A stretch of 64,000 nucleotides of DNA from an uncultured Muribaculaceae bacterium (GCA_910586995.1 CAJUKZ010000001.1:461968-525967), one strand, 5' to 3'; counted from the stretch's first letter, positions 33,569 to 43,311 are shown. Notes: generated from the letters alone by a model not told the origin. A program made the numbers and translations.

Positions 33569-33590
33569 GCCTCCGTTGCGTTTAACTGTC

Positions 33591-34178
33591 ATGCTTACAT
33601 ATAATACACAACGCAAGCGCCTGATCCTTCCGGAATACGGGCGCAACATACAACAGATGGTAGACCACTGCCTGACCATTCAGGACAGGAGTGAGCGCAC
33701 TCGTTGCGCTCACTCCATAGTGGCAGCCATGTCCAACCTTTTCCCGTCTCTACGCAACTCCGAGGGATTCCGCCAGAAGCTGTGGGATCACATTGCCATA
33801 ATGAGTGATTTCCAACTCGATATCGACTATCCGGTAGAGGTGGTGCGCCCCGACTCTCTGGAGTCGCAGCCCGATAAATTACCCTACGAGGGCGGTATGG
33901 TCCGCAGACGCCAGTACGGACGCCACGTGGAGCAGATGATCGAGACTGCTGCAGCGATGCCTCCAGGTGATGAAAAGGATGAGCTTATAATGCTTATGGC
34001 CAACCACATGAAGAAGCTTATGGTTGCCTCGGACACTGATGGGGTCGACGATGCGAAGATATTCAAGGATCTTCGTGAGATCTCGGAGGGCGCTATAATA
34101 CTCGATCCTCAGATCCATCGCCTGCACGAATTTGTAGCCCCACCCAAACCGGTGGGAAAGAAGAAAAAGAAAAAATAA
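33591..34178 (+). CDS. DUF4290 domain protein
   Basis: A 195-residue conserved Bacteroidota protein (DUF4290): MLTYNTQRKRLILPEYGRNIQQMVDHC, SNLFPSLRNSEGFRQKLWDHIAIMSDFQLDIDYP, and YGRHVEQMIETA. It ends in PPKPVGKKKKKK. The ATG at 33591 is chosen over an earlier TTG. Function unknown; the order DUF4290-rimM is common in the phylum, as far as I recall with murA between them, which is absent here. Confidence 0.85.
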   Translation: MLTYNTQRKRLILPEYGRNIQQMVDHCLTIQDRSERTRCAHSIVAAMSNLFPSLRNSEGFRQKLWDHIAIMSDFQLDIDYPVEVVRPDSLESQPDKLPYEGGMVRRRQYGRHVEQMIETAAAMPPGDEKDELIMLMANHMKKLMVASDTDGVDDAKIFKDLREISEGAIILDPQIHRLHEFVAPPKPVGKKKKKK

Positions 34179-34181
34179 CCG

Positions 34182-34718
34182 ATGATCAGACGCCAGGACC
34201 TGTCCGAAATAGGAGTCGTGAATAAGCCGCACGGCCACGCCGGGGAGATGTCGGTGACACTAACCTGCGATATTGATCCGTCTGATATCCGGTTTCTGAT
34301 CATGGATATCGACGGTATCTTTGTGCCGTTTCCGGTCTCTGGTTCGCGCCCGCGAGGCAGTGAGGCATGGCTTGTCTCTTTCGAAGGTATAACGTCGGAT
34401 TCAGAGGCAGCCGCGTATACAGGCTCGCGGCTTTATGCGCTGACTGATACACTCAGGGATCTTGCCGGTGATGATGCAGACTCAGGCGAAGATTGCATCG
34501 GTGCGGATAGTCTGATAGGATTCAGCGTCGTGGCCGACGGCCGCGCTCTCGGCGAGATAGCCGACATCGATTCTTCTACAATTAACGCACTGTTTGTGGT
34601 CAGGACTTCCGGTGGCGAAACCTGCCTTATCCCTGTTGCCGACGAATTTATCACAGGTATAGACGAGCAGGAGCGCATCCTGTACATGTCGCTGCCCACT
34701 GGTCTTGTCGATCTGTGA
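34182..34718 (+). CDS. rimM: Ribosome maturation factor RimM
   Basis: A 178-residue RimM, which helps mature the 30S head region with S19. N-terminal DLSEIGVVNKPHGHAGEMSVTL and the PRC-like C-domain (LIGFSVVADGRALGEIADIDSSTINALFVVR, LIPVADEFITGIDEQERILYMSLPTGLVDL) are typical. Starts 3 bases after the DUF4290 stop. Confidence 0.92.
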   Translation: MIRRQDLSEIGVVNKPHGHAGEMSVTLTCDIDPSDIRFLIMDIDGIFVPFPVSGSRPRGSEAWLVSFEGITSDSEAAAYTGSRLYALTDTLRDLAGDDADSGEDCIGADSLIGFSVVADGRALGEIADIDSSTINALFVVRTSGGETCLIPVADEFITGIDEQERILYMSLPTGLVDL

Positions 34719-34775
34719 ACAATTCATGAGCCGGACACCTTATAATATCATGAGACTAATTTAAAAACTTGAAAT

Positions 34776-35090
34776 ATGATTTCCGAACAAGCATTGATCG
34801 ACGCCACACGTGCTGCTCTGCCAGAGGCACTGCGTGACAAATATACCGACGATGATCTCACCATAATATACGACATCGTGTGGGACTACTACGAAGACAA
34901 AGGGCTGCTTGAGATCGACGCGGAGGACGACGATGATCTCGATATAGCCGACCTCATGCAGCATACACGCGACATGCTCAAGAAAGACAAGCACAACACC
35001 ATAGACCTCAACGATGTGGAAGCTCTTGTCAATGCCGAGATGGCAGCCGAGGATGCCCTGTATGAGAATGAGGATTTCGAGATAGACTGA
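34776..35090 (+). CDS. Acidic conserved hypothetical protein
   Basis: A 104-residue very acidic protein (long run of aspartate and glutamate around EIDAEDDDDLDIAD, also ENEDFEID at the end). Predicted all-helical. No known family recognised; similar short acidic proteins are common in Bacteroidales. Position between rimM and an OmpA-domain gene gives no firm hint. Translation is supported by intact length and codon use like the neighbours. Confidence 0.7.
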   Translation: MISEQALIDATRAALPEALRDKYTDDDLTIIYDIVWDYYEDKGLLEIDAEDDDDLDIADLMQHTRDMLKKDKHNTIDLNDVEALVNAEMAAEDALYENEDFEID

Positions 35091-35131
35091 AAAACGACTA
35101 AGGTGTTAGTCACCTGTTTTTAGGAGTTCCT

Positions 35132-35758
35132 ATGATTTACTCTGTGAAAGTCCCTTTTCTTAAGGTTCTGTTCCTTATTGTGGCCTTGGTTCTTTGTGTG
35201 CCACCTGAACTGTCAGCCGACGATGAGGCGAACCGGGCTGATCCGCTGGAGATGGAGTTCGATGCCAATGTGTCGTCTCCGGCTATACCACGCAAGTTGC
35301 GCGAGACTGTCCTGGGCAATGTCCGCAGCAACGTGACACACCTGCGCAAACAGAATTTTGATGTCCGTACGGTGCGCGATGGGGAAGTGATAGTGGTCAC
35401 AATCCCTTGCGAGAGTCTTTTCGTGGCCAATTCCACAGTCTTGCGTCCGTCCGCCTCGGCTTTGCTGAAGCCTTTCGGTGCATATCTGCATCAGCCACAA
35501 CTATATAAGGTGCTCGTGGCTGCGCACAGCGATAATACCGGTTCGGAGGAGTATGCCGACGAACTTACCGAGGCACGCGCTGCAGCTGTCGATGAATTCC
35601 TTACCACGATGGGTGGATCGCAGTCGCTTGTCGTACCTTATGGCATGGGCATGGACGATCCGCTGAACGACAACCGCACCCGTGTCAACCGCGCTAAGAA
35701 CCGACGGGTGGAAATCTATCTCATTCCGGACGCTCCGTTGTTCCGCAAGATCAGATGA
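35132..35758 (+). CDS. OmpA-domain protein
   Basis: A 208-residue secreted protein with a signal peptide (to about residue 29) and a C-terminal OmpA-like peptidoglycan-binding domain: TVLRPSASALLKPFGAYL, VLVAAHSDNTGSEEYADELTEARAAAVDEFL, and NRAKNRRVEIYLIP. The motif normally reading TDxxGxxxYNxxLSxxRAxxV is recognisable with N in place of the usual T (HSDNTGSEEYADELTEARA). Its last 43 bases overlap the end of the convergent ComEC-like gene. Confidence 0.85.
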   Translation: MIYSVKVPFLKVLFLIVALVLCVPPELSADDEANRADPLEMEFDANVSSPAIPRKLRETVLGNVRSNVTHLRKQNFDVRTVRDGEVIVVTIPCESLFVANSTVLRPSASALLKPFGAYLHQPQLYKVLVAAHSDNTGSEEYADELTEARAAAVDEFLTTMGGSQSLVVPYGMGMDDPLNDNRTRVNRAKNRRVEIYLIPDAPLFRKIR

Positions 35759-37719
35759 ACGCCTTCGTGGCGCAGGTCTTTTATAGGAATACCGGCTGAA
35801 TCACAGGCTGTCATCCATAGTGCACGTTGGCGCTTGTCTGTGCTTGCGGCCAGGATCACAGTATCGGGATGCAGTGATTCGAGTGCATGCCTCGGATTGG
35901 CTGTGTAGTTGCTTCCGGCCAGCAGGTAATTTGCTTTCCTGTCCGTAAGGCTTCTTTTGTTGTTGGCTATGAAGAAGGTTATTCCGCCTGTAGTTATCTC
36001 ATTGCCGCGAAGTATATGGACGGAATCCACGTGCCTGTATTTTCTGTATCGCTCCTCGTCAGGTGCGTCTGATCCATCTTGAGCGATCAGTACCACCGCT
36101 CTGTCATTACCCTCATACACGGCCACGGCAGGAGATCCATGTCGGTCCAAAACAAATATCTCCATTGTTCCGCTGTCTACAGAAGTGATTGCTTCCGTGC
36201 ATATGGGTATACATGCGGCTATCATCATCGCACACAGGACCACACTTATGCTACGTCTGTTTTTACCGGTTTTCATGTAGATAATCGCACTCGCTGCTAT
36301 GGTAACTGTGATACCTGTGGCTATTGCCACGTTTCTGTCTACTGCTACAGTAGCATGTGGAAGCGATGAGATCCATTCGGCCGAAGTGTTCAGCAATGTG
36401 CAAAGCTTGTCGGCCACGCCGGCAGTCCAACTACATTCAATGCCGGCAGCAAGAAGAACCACATGTGTTGCGGCTACCGTCATCAGCCACGGCATTACCC
36501 AGCATATAAGGAGATTCGATATTAAAAAGTAGACCGGGAAACTGCCGAACCACCATGCCGTTATAGCGAAAGTTCCTGCCGATGCCGACAGCGGGACAGA
36601 TATCGCGTAACCGATATGCCTCAGTGCGAAATTATGACTTCTCTCCCATGGGTTAAGTAACCGTGAGAAGACCACGATCGAGAATACAGCGGCGAAAGAC
36701 AGTTGGAAGCCTGCCTCGAACAGGGCCTGTGGCCTGTAAGCCAGTATGAATATTGCAGCCAGTGCAATTGCGTTGATTGCCGAATAGCGCCGTCCGCATA
36801 GTCTTCCGGCCAATATCATGGTTGCCATCAGTGATGCGCGTACAACCGGAGAGTTCCAACCGGTGAATCCTGTGTATAGCCATATCAGAGCTATTGTCAC
36901 GGCCTCGAAAATATACTTGTGTCTTTTTGTAAGCCGAAGTGGAATCATGATAGCACACACTATGGCGAGCAGTATACCTACGTGGAGTCCGCTTAACGCT
37001 AATGTGTGGGCGAGTCCGGCGCTTCTGTAGTGTTCCCGGAGTTCATCGCTCAGAGCGCTCCTGTCCCCAAGTATTATTGCAGCTGTGACTGCCGTGGATT
37101 CATGACTCATACCCGATCCGGCGATGCGGTGCAAGAGTTCTGAGCGTATGGTGCGGGTTGAGCGGTTTCCATGTGCAACGTCTGTTATCTCCATATTATC
37201 GGCCCGTGCATCTATACCGATCGCACTCAGCGCTGCATCGCTCTCGCTCACACCGGGCATATAGTGTGGGCGCGGTAGCGGTATCAGGCTGCATGTGCAA
37301 GAGACTGTGTCTCCTGCCGAGAATGCTGTCTCGAATCCGGCAAGGTAGCCGCTTATTCTAAATTTGCGGCATGGTGTCGGTATACCATCTGCATCGGATA
37401 CCTTGAACACCTCCATTACGTACATGGTGGACGCTCTGCCTTCTTGGGTAGATTCCACAGTTGCTGTCAGTGCGCAACTGTCGCCACAGGCCCTTTCCGG
37501 TATAGTATCCCTTGTTGCGCTGTAGGCCAGACACCAGCCGGCTGCAACACCGATAAGGACAAAAGCCGGATAGTGCATGCGCCTTAAATAAAATACTATC
37601 GCCGACAGGGCCGCTAAAAACGGCCACAGTGGCGATAGTGTAAGATATTCTGCGGCGATGCCGCACATTAGCCCCAAAGCAACCGGAAGTGCCGGCATGA
37701 GCGACATTGGGGCTTTCAT
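35716..37719 (-). CDS. ComEC/Rec2-type membrane protein without nuclease motif
   Basis: A 667-residue polytopic protein: an N-terminal OB-like domain (about 60-190), and the Competence domain core GDRSALSDELREHYRSAGLAHTLALSGLHVGILLAI, RLCGRRYSAINAIALAAIFILAYRPQALFEAGFQLSFAAVFSIVVF. ComEC forms the inner-membrane DNA channel in competence. The C-terminal 170 residues align in position with the metallo-beta-lactamase domain of ComEC, but no HxHxDH site is present. It overlaps the OmpA-domain gene on the opposite strand by 43 bases. Confidence 0.85.
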   Translation of the reverse strand: MKAPMSLMPALPVALGLMCGIAAEYLTLSPLWPFLAALSAIVFYLRRMHYPAFVLIGVAAGWCLAYSATRDTIPERACGDSCALTATVESTQEGRASTMYVMEVFKVSDADGIPTPCRKFRISGYLAGFETAFSAGDTVSCTCSLIPLPRPHYMPGVSESDAALSAIGIDARADNMEITDVAHGNRSTRTIRSELLHRIAGSGMSHESTAVTAAIILGDRSALSDELREHYRSAGLAHTLALSGLHVGILLAIVCAIMIPLRLTKRHKYIFEAVTIALIWLYTGFTGWNSPVVRASLMATMILAGRLCGRRYSAINAIALAAIFILAYRPQALFEAGFQLSFAAVFSIVVFSRLLNPWERSHNFALRHIGYAISVPLSASAGTFAITAWWFGSFPVYFLISNLLICWVMPWLMTVAATHVVLLAAGIECSWTAGVADKLCTLLNTSAEWISSLPHATVAVDRNVAIATGITVTIAASAIIYMKTGKNRRSISVVLCAMMIAACIPICTEAITSVDSGTMEIFVLDRHGSPAVAVYEGNDRAVVLIAQDGSDAPDEERYRKYRHVDSVHILRGNEITTGGITFFIANNKRSLTDRKANYLLAGSNYTANPRHALESLHPDTVILAASTDKRQRALWMTACDSAGIPIKDLRHEGVHLILRNNGASGMR

Positions 37720-37741
37720 AGGTAGATGTTGCAGTACCCGC

Positions 37742-38689
37742 TTACGGGACGGTGTTGAGCACCACTATGAGGCTTGATACTCCGATAGCAACCCAGAGCA
37801 CAACTGCAAGCAGCAATGGTTTCACTCCTACCTGCTTTATCATGGCCGGCGACAGTGACGCACCTATGAAGAACAGTGTCAGCACCAGACCGCGCTTGGC
37901 TACCCAGTACAGGAATTCATTCACAACTTCAGGCAGAGGACACCAGGTATTGATCATCATAGCACCCACAAACATGAATATGAACCAAGGTATAGATACC
38001 TTACCTGTCTTATCCTTGAATATGAACATAGTGGCGAATGCCAATGGAATGATCCAAAGTGCGCGGGTGAGCTTGATGAGTGTTGCCGTCTGGAAGGCCT
38101 CGGGACCGTAGGCTTCGCCAGCTCCTACTACCGACGATGTATCGTGTATGGCAATAGCAGCCCATGTTCCGAACTGGGTCTGCGACATGTCGAACATGTG
38201 GCCTAACGGGGGGAATATGAACAGGGCTATAGCGTTGAGAATGAAGATCACACCCAACGATACGGCCATCTCGTCGCTGTCGGCCTTGAGTACAGGACCT
38301 ACGGCAGCTATGGCACTGCCTCCGCAGATAGCTGTGCCTGATGATATAAGGTAGGACGTCTTGCGCCGGATATGCATCAGATAGCCGAGGAAAACTCCTA
38401 ATACCATCACTCCTATCACTGACACTACGGTGAACATCATGCCGTCAGCACCGCTTTTTAGAGACTCGTTCACGTTCATGCTGAACCCCAAGGCAACTAC
38501 CGACACCTGGAGCAGGTATTTGGAACTTTTTTTGTTGAACTTGGGATAGGGATTGGCAAGTGTGAATGCGAATATCAGACCTACCAGCAGGGCCACAGGT
38601 GCGGTGATCTGCCAAAGACCGAATTTGTCTAATGGAAGCAGTATCAGCACGATGATGGCGAGATAGATGATTTTTGACGCTTGTTTCAT
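37742..38689 (-). CDS. YeiH family putative sulfate exporter
   Basis: A 315-residue membrane protein with about ten helices, matching the YeiH/UPF0324 family: ISSGTAICGGSAIAAVGPVLKADSDEMAVSLGVIFILNAIALFIFPPLGH and TQFGTWAAIAIHDTSSVVGAGEAYG are diagnostic. Predicted to export sulfate or related anions, from sparse data on the family. Located between aroE and the ComEC gene with short gaps (36 and 22 bases), so probably one operon. Confidence 0.9.
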   Translation of the reverse strand: MKQASKIIYLAIIVLILLPLDKFGLWQITAPVALLVGLIFAFTLANPYPKFNKKSSKYLLQVSVVALGFSMNVNESLKSGADGMMFTVVSVIGVMVLGVFLGYLMHIRRKTSYLISSGTAICGGSAIAAVGPVLKADSDEMAVSLGVIFILNAIALFIFPPLGHMFDMSQTQFGTWAAIAIHDTSSVVGAGEAYGPEAFQTATLIKLTRALWIIPLAFATMFIFKDKTGKVSIPWFIFMFVGAMMINTWCPLPEVVNEFLYWVAKRGLVLTLFFIGASLSPAMIKQVGVKPLLLAVVLWVAIGVSSLIVVLNTVP

Positions 38690-38725
38690 TGATATGCGTA
38701 TGTTTGTTTATCGTTTGGAATTTTT

Positions 38726-39493
38726 TCAGTCGGTATGTGTGCCGCTCCATATCTTCCATGCCTCGAGTGCCTGTATGTGCAGCATTTCAAGGCCGTTCTT
38801 GACGGTAGCGCCGTGTTCGGCTGCCTCGCGCATGAACATTGTCTCGGCAGGATTATATACCAGGTCGAAACATAGTGTGGGAGGTTCTATCAGATCATAC
38901 GGTATGTCCGGGCATGTGTCTATATTGGGATACATGCCGGCAGGTGTGGCATTGACTATAATCCTGTGGGTGTGCATTATTTCAGGTGTGAGCATGCCGT
39001 AGGTCAGGACTCCGTTGTTCGGATTTCTCGACACGTTTTGTGACTCTACGCCGAGTTCCTTCAGTCCTGCGCATACAGCTTTGGCTGCACCCCCTGTACC
39101 GAGAACAAGTGCTTTCCCGGCTTCAGGCATATCAGAAAGCAAAGGGCTGATCGAGCGGGTGAAGCCGGTTATATCGGTATTGAATCCTGTGAGATGCGGT
39201 TCTCCGTTGGTCCAAACCACTTTCACTACATTTACAGCCCCTGCGAGCAATGCCGATCCGTCCATCTCGTCCATATAGGGTATTATCTGCTCCTTATATG
39301 GAATAGTGACGTTGAATCCTGCGAGATTCGGGATCTCGGACAGTAGTTCCATCAGGTCTCCGATGTCCGGTAGCTCGAAGTTCAGATACTCCGCGTCTAT
39401 TCCCTCGCGCACAAACATTTCGTTGAAGAAATCGCGCGAGAATGAGTGTCCGAGAGGACAACCCACAAGGCCATAGATGGTTTTATGTGACAT
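38726..39493 (-). CDS. aroE: Shikimate dehydrogenase
   Basis: A 255-residue NADP-dependent enzyme of the chorismate pathway reducing 3-dehydroshikimate. YGLVGCPLGHSFSRDFFNEMF (substrate site SxS-like), NVTIPYKEQIIPYMDEMDGSALLAGAVN with the catalytic lysine and aspartate, ALVLGTGGAAKAVCAGL (dinucleotide loop) and DLVYNPAETMFMREAAEHGATVKNGLEMLHIQALEAWKIW. The ATG at 39493 is three codons inside the longest frame and fits the family. Confidence 0.95.
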   Translation of the reverse strand: MSHKTIYGLVGCPLGHSFSRDFFNEMFVREGIDAEYLNFELPDIGDLMELLSEIPNLAGFNVTIPYKEQIIPYMDEMDGSALLAGAVNVVKVVWTNGEPHLTGFNTDITGFTRSISPLLSDMPEAGKALVLGTGGAAKAVCAGLKELGVESQNVSRNPNNGVLTYGMLTPEIMHTHRIIVNATPAGMYPNIDTCPDIPYDLIEPPTLCFDLVYNPAETMFMREAAEHGATVKNGLEMLHIQALEAWKIWSGTHTD

Positions 39494-39521
39494 TTTATAC
39501 AACCGTTTGATTCAATGGATG

Positions 39522-39529
39522 CAAAATTA
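39522..39529 (-). promoter_or_regulatory. -7 element of aroE
   Basis: Minus-strand TAATTTTG, about 30 bases before the aroE ATG; no clean TTG upstream. Confidence 0.5.
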
Positions 39530-39609
39530 CAAAACTTTCGGACACACTATGCTTAATTTATTAAAATACCGATGTGTATCTGAGATTTTTTTAGTTGTCA
39601 TATACATAA

Positions 39610-39640
39610 GACGGGAGGCCGATGATTTCGGCCTCCCGTC
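39610..39640 (-). terminator. Hairpin after the DUF4301 gene
   Basis: GACGGGAGGCCGA and its complement form a 13-pair stem with a five-base loop. Few T follow on the minus strand, so it may act mainly as an RNA-stabilising end. Confidence 0.65.
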
Positions 39641-39666
39641 TGTATCTATTGTTATTTTATCATCTT

Positions 39667-41190
39667 TTAAGCCTGATGAGCCGGACGTAGCAGATCGTTG
39701 ACGGTCTTTACGGGATTGAATGTCTCTGCAGGGACTTCCACAAATGCAGTGTTCCAGTCGCTCATAGCTCCGTTCCATAGTCCGGGAAGCTCAAGAGCAC
39801 GCAGTTCCTTGCCGTGGAGCGATTTCTGCGAGATGAAACCTGTGTTGTGGTCTACGTAGGCAGGAAGATTGTAGTGTTCGCCTGCCGGATTCTTGATGTA
39901 GCATACGAGGTCGACAGGATTGAAGTGTGTGGCGCCGGCAAGCATTGCTGAATATTCTGCGTTGGCCGGGTCTATCTGATGGCTCTCGAGTATCTGGGGA
40001 GAGGCAGATCCGTCGGGGTTATATGCAATGAACGGGCCACCACCGGGTTCGCCGTCGTTGCGTACCATGCCGCATACTCGCAGCGGACGGTTGAGTTTCG
40101 CTGCCAGATGGCGCACGAGGTCATTACCCTCGAGATTGTCGGCAGCAGGATCTGTTATGCACAGTTTTGTGCGCATGAAATCTTTGATCTCAGTGATATT
40201 GGTGGGAAGTACGCATCCGCTGTTCAGTATATCGAGATAGCGGGTGATGGAGTCGTGCAGTTCGATCAGGTAGCCGGCGAGAACTCGTTTGTAGCGCAGG
40301 GTGGGTTCGCGGCGGGAGTCAGGCACTACATTGTCGATATTTTTTATGAAGACCACCTGCGAGTCTATGTCGGCAAGGTTGCTGATCAGAGCACCGTGTC
40401 CACCGGGGCGGAATACGAGCTTGCCGTCGGAGTCGCGGAATGGGGTGTTGTCGAGATTGGCGGCTACGGTGTCGGTCGAGGGCTTCTGCTCCGACAGACT
40501 TACGTGGTATTTTACGCCGAGACGCTTCTCCAGGCCGGGAACAACTTCTGCAAGTTTCTTTTCAAAGAGGGCGCGATGGTCCGACGATACCGTGAAGTGC
40601 AGGCTTACGTTTCCGTTGACTGATGCGCTCTGCGCGCCTTCCACGAGTTGTTCCTCCAGTGGAGTACGGGTCTCATCTTCGTATTTGTGGAATGTGAGCA
40701 GACCTTTGGGCAGGTTGCCGTAGTTCAGTCCATCAGGATTCACGATCGCTGATATGATGTCGTGTATACGGTTGGCTTCTGCCAGTTCGCTGATGCTTTT
40801 GCCGTGGATGCGGCGCACCGTGGCGTCAAGTTCGGCGTAGAAAGGCACTTTGTCGAACTCAGCCATGAGTTTTGCCACCGGCGAGCCTTCGGCCGGAGTT
40901 TCCTCTTTCTGGTCCAGATAGCTGAACAGAGCCTTGAACATACGAGAGGCTGCACCTGAGGCCGGCACGAATTTTGTGACAGTGCCGCCGTCGGCCAGAT
41001 ATTTCTCCCAGCGCTCCATTGCCGAGGTCTCCTCGGCTGCGTTCAGCGCCGTTATGCCATTGCCCACGACAGCCGACGAGGCGATCTTCAAGTACGGAAA
41101 GCCCGTAGCGAAGCGGTTAAGCTGTTCATGCACCTGTTGTTCTGTAATACCCTTTGCTTCCAGGGTTGCTTTGTCTTTTTCTGTAATCAT
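39667..41190 (-). CDS. DUF4301 family protein
   Basis: A 507-residue protein of the Bacteroidota family DUF4301: TVTKFVPASGAASRMFKALFSYLDQ near residue 72, TFHKYEDETRTPLEEQLVEGAQ, HFTVSSDHRALFEKKL, LVFRPGGHGALISNLADIDSQVVFIKNIDNVVPD, and RPLRVCGMVRNDGEPGGGPFIAYN. Glycine- and proline-rich loops resemble nucleotidyltransferase folds, so sugar nucleotide activation is possible but unproven. Confidence 0.85.
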   Translation of the reverse strand: MITEKDKATLEAKGITEQQVHEQLNRFATGFPYLKIASSAVVGNGITALNAAEETSAMERWEKYLADGGTVTKFVPASGAASRMFKALFSYLDQKEETPAEGSPVAKLMAEFDKVPFYAELDATVRRIHGKSISELAEANRIHDIISAIVNPDGLNYGNLPKGLLTFHKYEDETRTPLEEQLVEGAQSASVNGNVSLHFTVSSDHRALFEKKLAEVVPGLEKRLGVKYHVSLSEQKPSTDTVAANLDNTPFRDSDGKLVFRPGGHGALISNLADIDSQVVFIKNIDNVVPDSRREPTLRYKRVLAGYLIELHDSITRYLDILNSGCVLPTNITEIKDFMRTKLCITDPAADNLEGNDLVRHLAAKLNRPLRVCGMVRNDGEPGGGPFIAYNPDGSASPQILESHQIDPANAEYSAMLAGATHFNPVDLVCYIKNPAGEHYNLPAYVDHNTGFISQKSLHGKELRALELPGLWNGAMSDWNTAFVEVPAETFNPVKTVNDLLRPAHQA

Positions 41191-41221
41191 GGTAGATATG
41201 TTTTAGGATTTTCTTTGTCGT

Positions 41222-43276
41222 TTATCTCGATATTCTTTTCAGCAGGCTGTAGGCGGGTATTACTCCAAGTTCGCCGGCTTTGCTGAGGTCTGCCACTGCG
41301 GCGTCGCGGTTGCCGAGCCGCAGATACACGAATCCACGGTTGAAATAGGCTTCGCCAAGATCGGGTTTAAGCCGCAAGGCTTCGTTGTAGGCGCTCAGGG
41401 CAGATGTCATGTCCTGTAGCTCCACATAGATGTTTCCCCGGTTGTAGTGAGCGAGGGCCATGCGTGGCGACAGTTCGATAACTTTGGCAATGTCGGACAG
41501 GATGTCCTCATAGGCGGCTCTCCGCATCTGCATCATCACTGTAGGATCTGTCGCCGCCTCACTGTCCTTTTCATCGTGGTTGTCTGTGCCGGACAGCAAT
41601 ACGTGGTGACGTGTCTGTGCGCGCAGGAAGTACGACAGGGCGTAGTCAGGAGCCATGTCGATAGCGCGGTCGAGATCTTTTAGCGCAGCAGCGTAGTTGT
41701 GTACGGTGAAGAAATCGAGTGCGCGCCCCAGATAGTCGGCGGCTCTTGGCGTATGTGTGGCCAGATATGCGTTGTAGTATTCTATGGATGCGAAGTGTGC
41801 GTCGATGTCTTCACTGTGGGTGAGCGCGGGCGGATTGTTTGTCACCACAATTCCCTGTCTGAGCACGCGTGTGGCGTTCAGATCGTCGAGTTCCTTGATA
41901 TAATATGTGTTCTCGCGCAGTTCGGTAGGAGAGGCATGATAGCTCAGTTCCATCATCGGCTCTATCTCGATGTTGAAGTTGCGGTCCTGCACCTTTCCAC
42001 GGATGTCCTTGTTATTGAACTCCTGTTCTATCTCAGTGTCGTTCTCTATGGTAAGCAGTGTAGCGAACATTCTCGACACATCTTCAGGGGAGTCGCTTTC
42101 GGCAGTCGGATCAACGTCGGTGCTTGCAGCGGTACTGTCGGCTTTCGCGCTTTCTGCTTCCGATTTCATCCGCCGTGTCATGGCCAGAGCCTTGTCGTAA
42201 TCGCGCATAGCGGCCTGACGGTTTCCCATCTTGCGGTAGATGTCGCTGCGCATCATCACAAGACCGGGGAAGTCCGGCACGTCGGCTATCACCTTGTTCA
42301 GGTCCGAAAGCGCCTTTGTGTATTCACCGCGTGCGGCATATATTGATGCGCGGTTGTAGCGTGCCCTGTAGTCATTGGGCTTCAGATCCACAACCTTACT
42401 GAAGTCGGCGAGAGCGCGGTCGTAGGCATTTACCTCCGCCAACAGGAGTCCGCGGTTGAAAAGAGCTACCGTATTCACCGGTTCGAGTTGCAGCGCGTAG
42501 TCATAGTCGGCCATAGAGCCGAAGTAGTCATCCAGATTGTACCGCAGGAAAGCTCGGTTGATGTACAGTCCGGCCTGCCGGGGCATCAGTTTTATGGCCC
42601 GGTCCATATCTTCCAGTGCGTCGGCATAGTCCTGATGGCGTTGGATAGCTATCTGCGCCCGCATGACATATGAATTTGCGATGTTGGGATTTATCTCTAT
42701 AGAGCGGGCTATGTCTTTTTCGGCAGCGGTCGTGTCGCCTCGTTCCAGATTCAGCCGGGCACGCCCTACATATCCGTTGTCGAAGTTCGGATATGCCTTC
42801 AGCAGCGCTGCGAAAGTGGAGTCTGCACCATCAAGCTCTCCGGCCGACTGCTGTGCCATTGCCATGTTGAACATAAGTTGCCGGTTCTGCGGGAGGAGTT
42901 TCAGCGCATGCCTGTAGTCTGCTATCGCGCCGCGGTTGTCGCCAAGGTTCTGGCGGGCTACTCCGCGCACTTCGTATGCGTCCGTTATGAACGGATTCAG
43001 TTCTATGGCATGGCTTGCATCCGCCTCAGCGCCGGCATAGTCGTCAAGATTGAGCTTTGCTATGGCTCTGAAAAAGAAAGGCTGCGCCAGATAAGGCTTC
43101 GCGCCTATCACCTGGTTGAAGTACTGTATCGAGAGCATATAATCCTCGAAATACAGCGAGTTCTGCCCTATGCGCATCACCTGCTCGGCATTGATCTGAG
43201 CCGTTGCGGGCAATATGCATCCCATGACCATTGCTATGGCCACTGCCGCCGCGCGTATGAGTTTGACAAGAGGCAT
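41222..43276 (-). CDS. Secreted tetratricopeptide repeat protein
   Basis: A 684-residue protein from the ATG at 43276, with a signal peptide (AIAMVMGCILPATAQ) and about a dozen TPR units, e.g. YVGRARLNLERGDTTAAEKDIARSIEINPN, YDYALQLEPVNTVALFNRGLLLAEVNAYDRALADFSKVVDLKPNDYRARYNRA, AHYNRGNIYVELQDMTSALSAYNEALRLKPDLGEAYFNRGFVYLRLGN. A non-TPR stretch (about 395-520) rich in serine, glutamate and aspartate interrupts the array. Likely periplasmic or outer-membrane scaffold. The longer frame to 43312 is rejected because it would start inside the promoter. Confidence 0.88.
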   Translation of the reverse strand: MPLVKLIRAAAVAIAMVMGCILPATAQINAEQVMRIGQNSLYFEDYMLSIQYFNQVIGAKPYLAQPFFFRAIAKLNLDDYAGAEADASHAIELNPFITDAYEVRGVARQNLGDNRGAIADYRHALKLLPQNRQLMFNMAMAQQSAGELDGADSTFAALLKAYPNFDNGYVGRARLNLERGDTTAAEKDIARSIEINPNIANSYVMRAQIAIQRHQDYADALEDMDRAIKLMPRQAGLYINRAFLRYNLDDYFGSMADYDYALQLEPVNTVALFNRGLLLAEVNAYDRALADFSKVVDLKPNDYRARYNRASIYAARGEYTKALSDLNKVIADVPDFPGLVMMRSDIYRKMGNRQAAMRDYDKALAMTRRMKSEAESAKADSTAASTDVDPTAESDSPEDVSRMFATLLTIENDTEIEQEFNNKDIRGKVQDRNFNIEIEPMMELSYHASPTELRENTYYIKELDDLNATRVLRQGIVVTNNPPALTHSEDIDAHFASIEYYNAYLATHTPRAADYLGRALDFFTVHNYAAALKDLDRAIDMAPDYALSYFLRAQTRHHVLLSGTDNHDEKDSEAATDPTVMMQMRRAAYEDILSDIAKVIELSPRMALAHYNRGNIYVELQDMTSALSAYNEALRLKPDLGEAYFNRGFVYLRLGNRDAAVADLSKAGELGVIPAYSLLKRISR

Positions 43277-43311
43277 CTTATGATGATGGTTATGACTGTT
43301 GCTTACAGACA

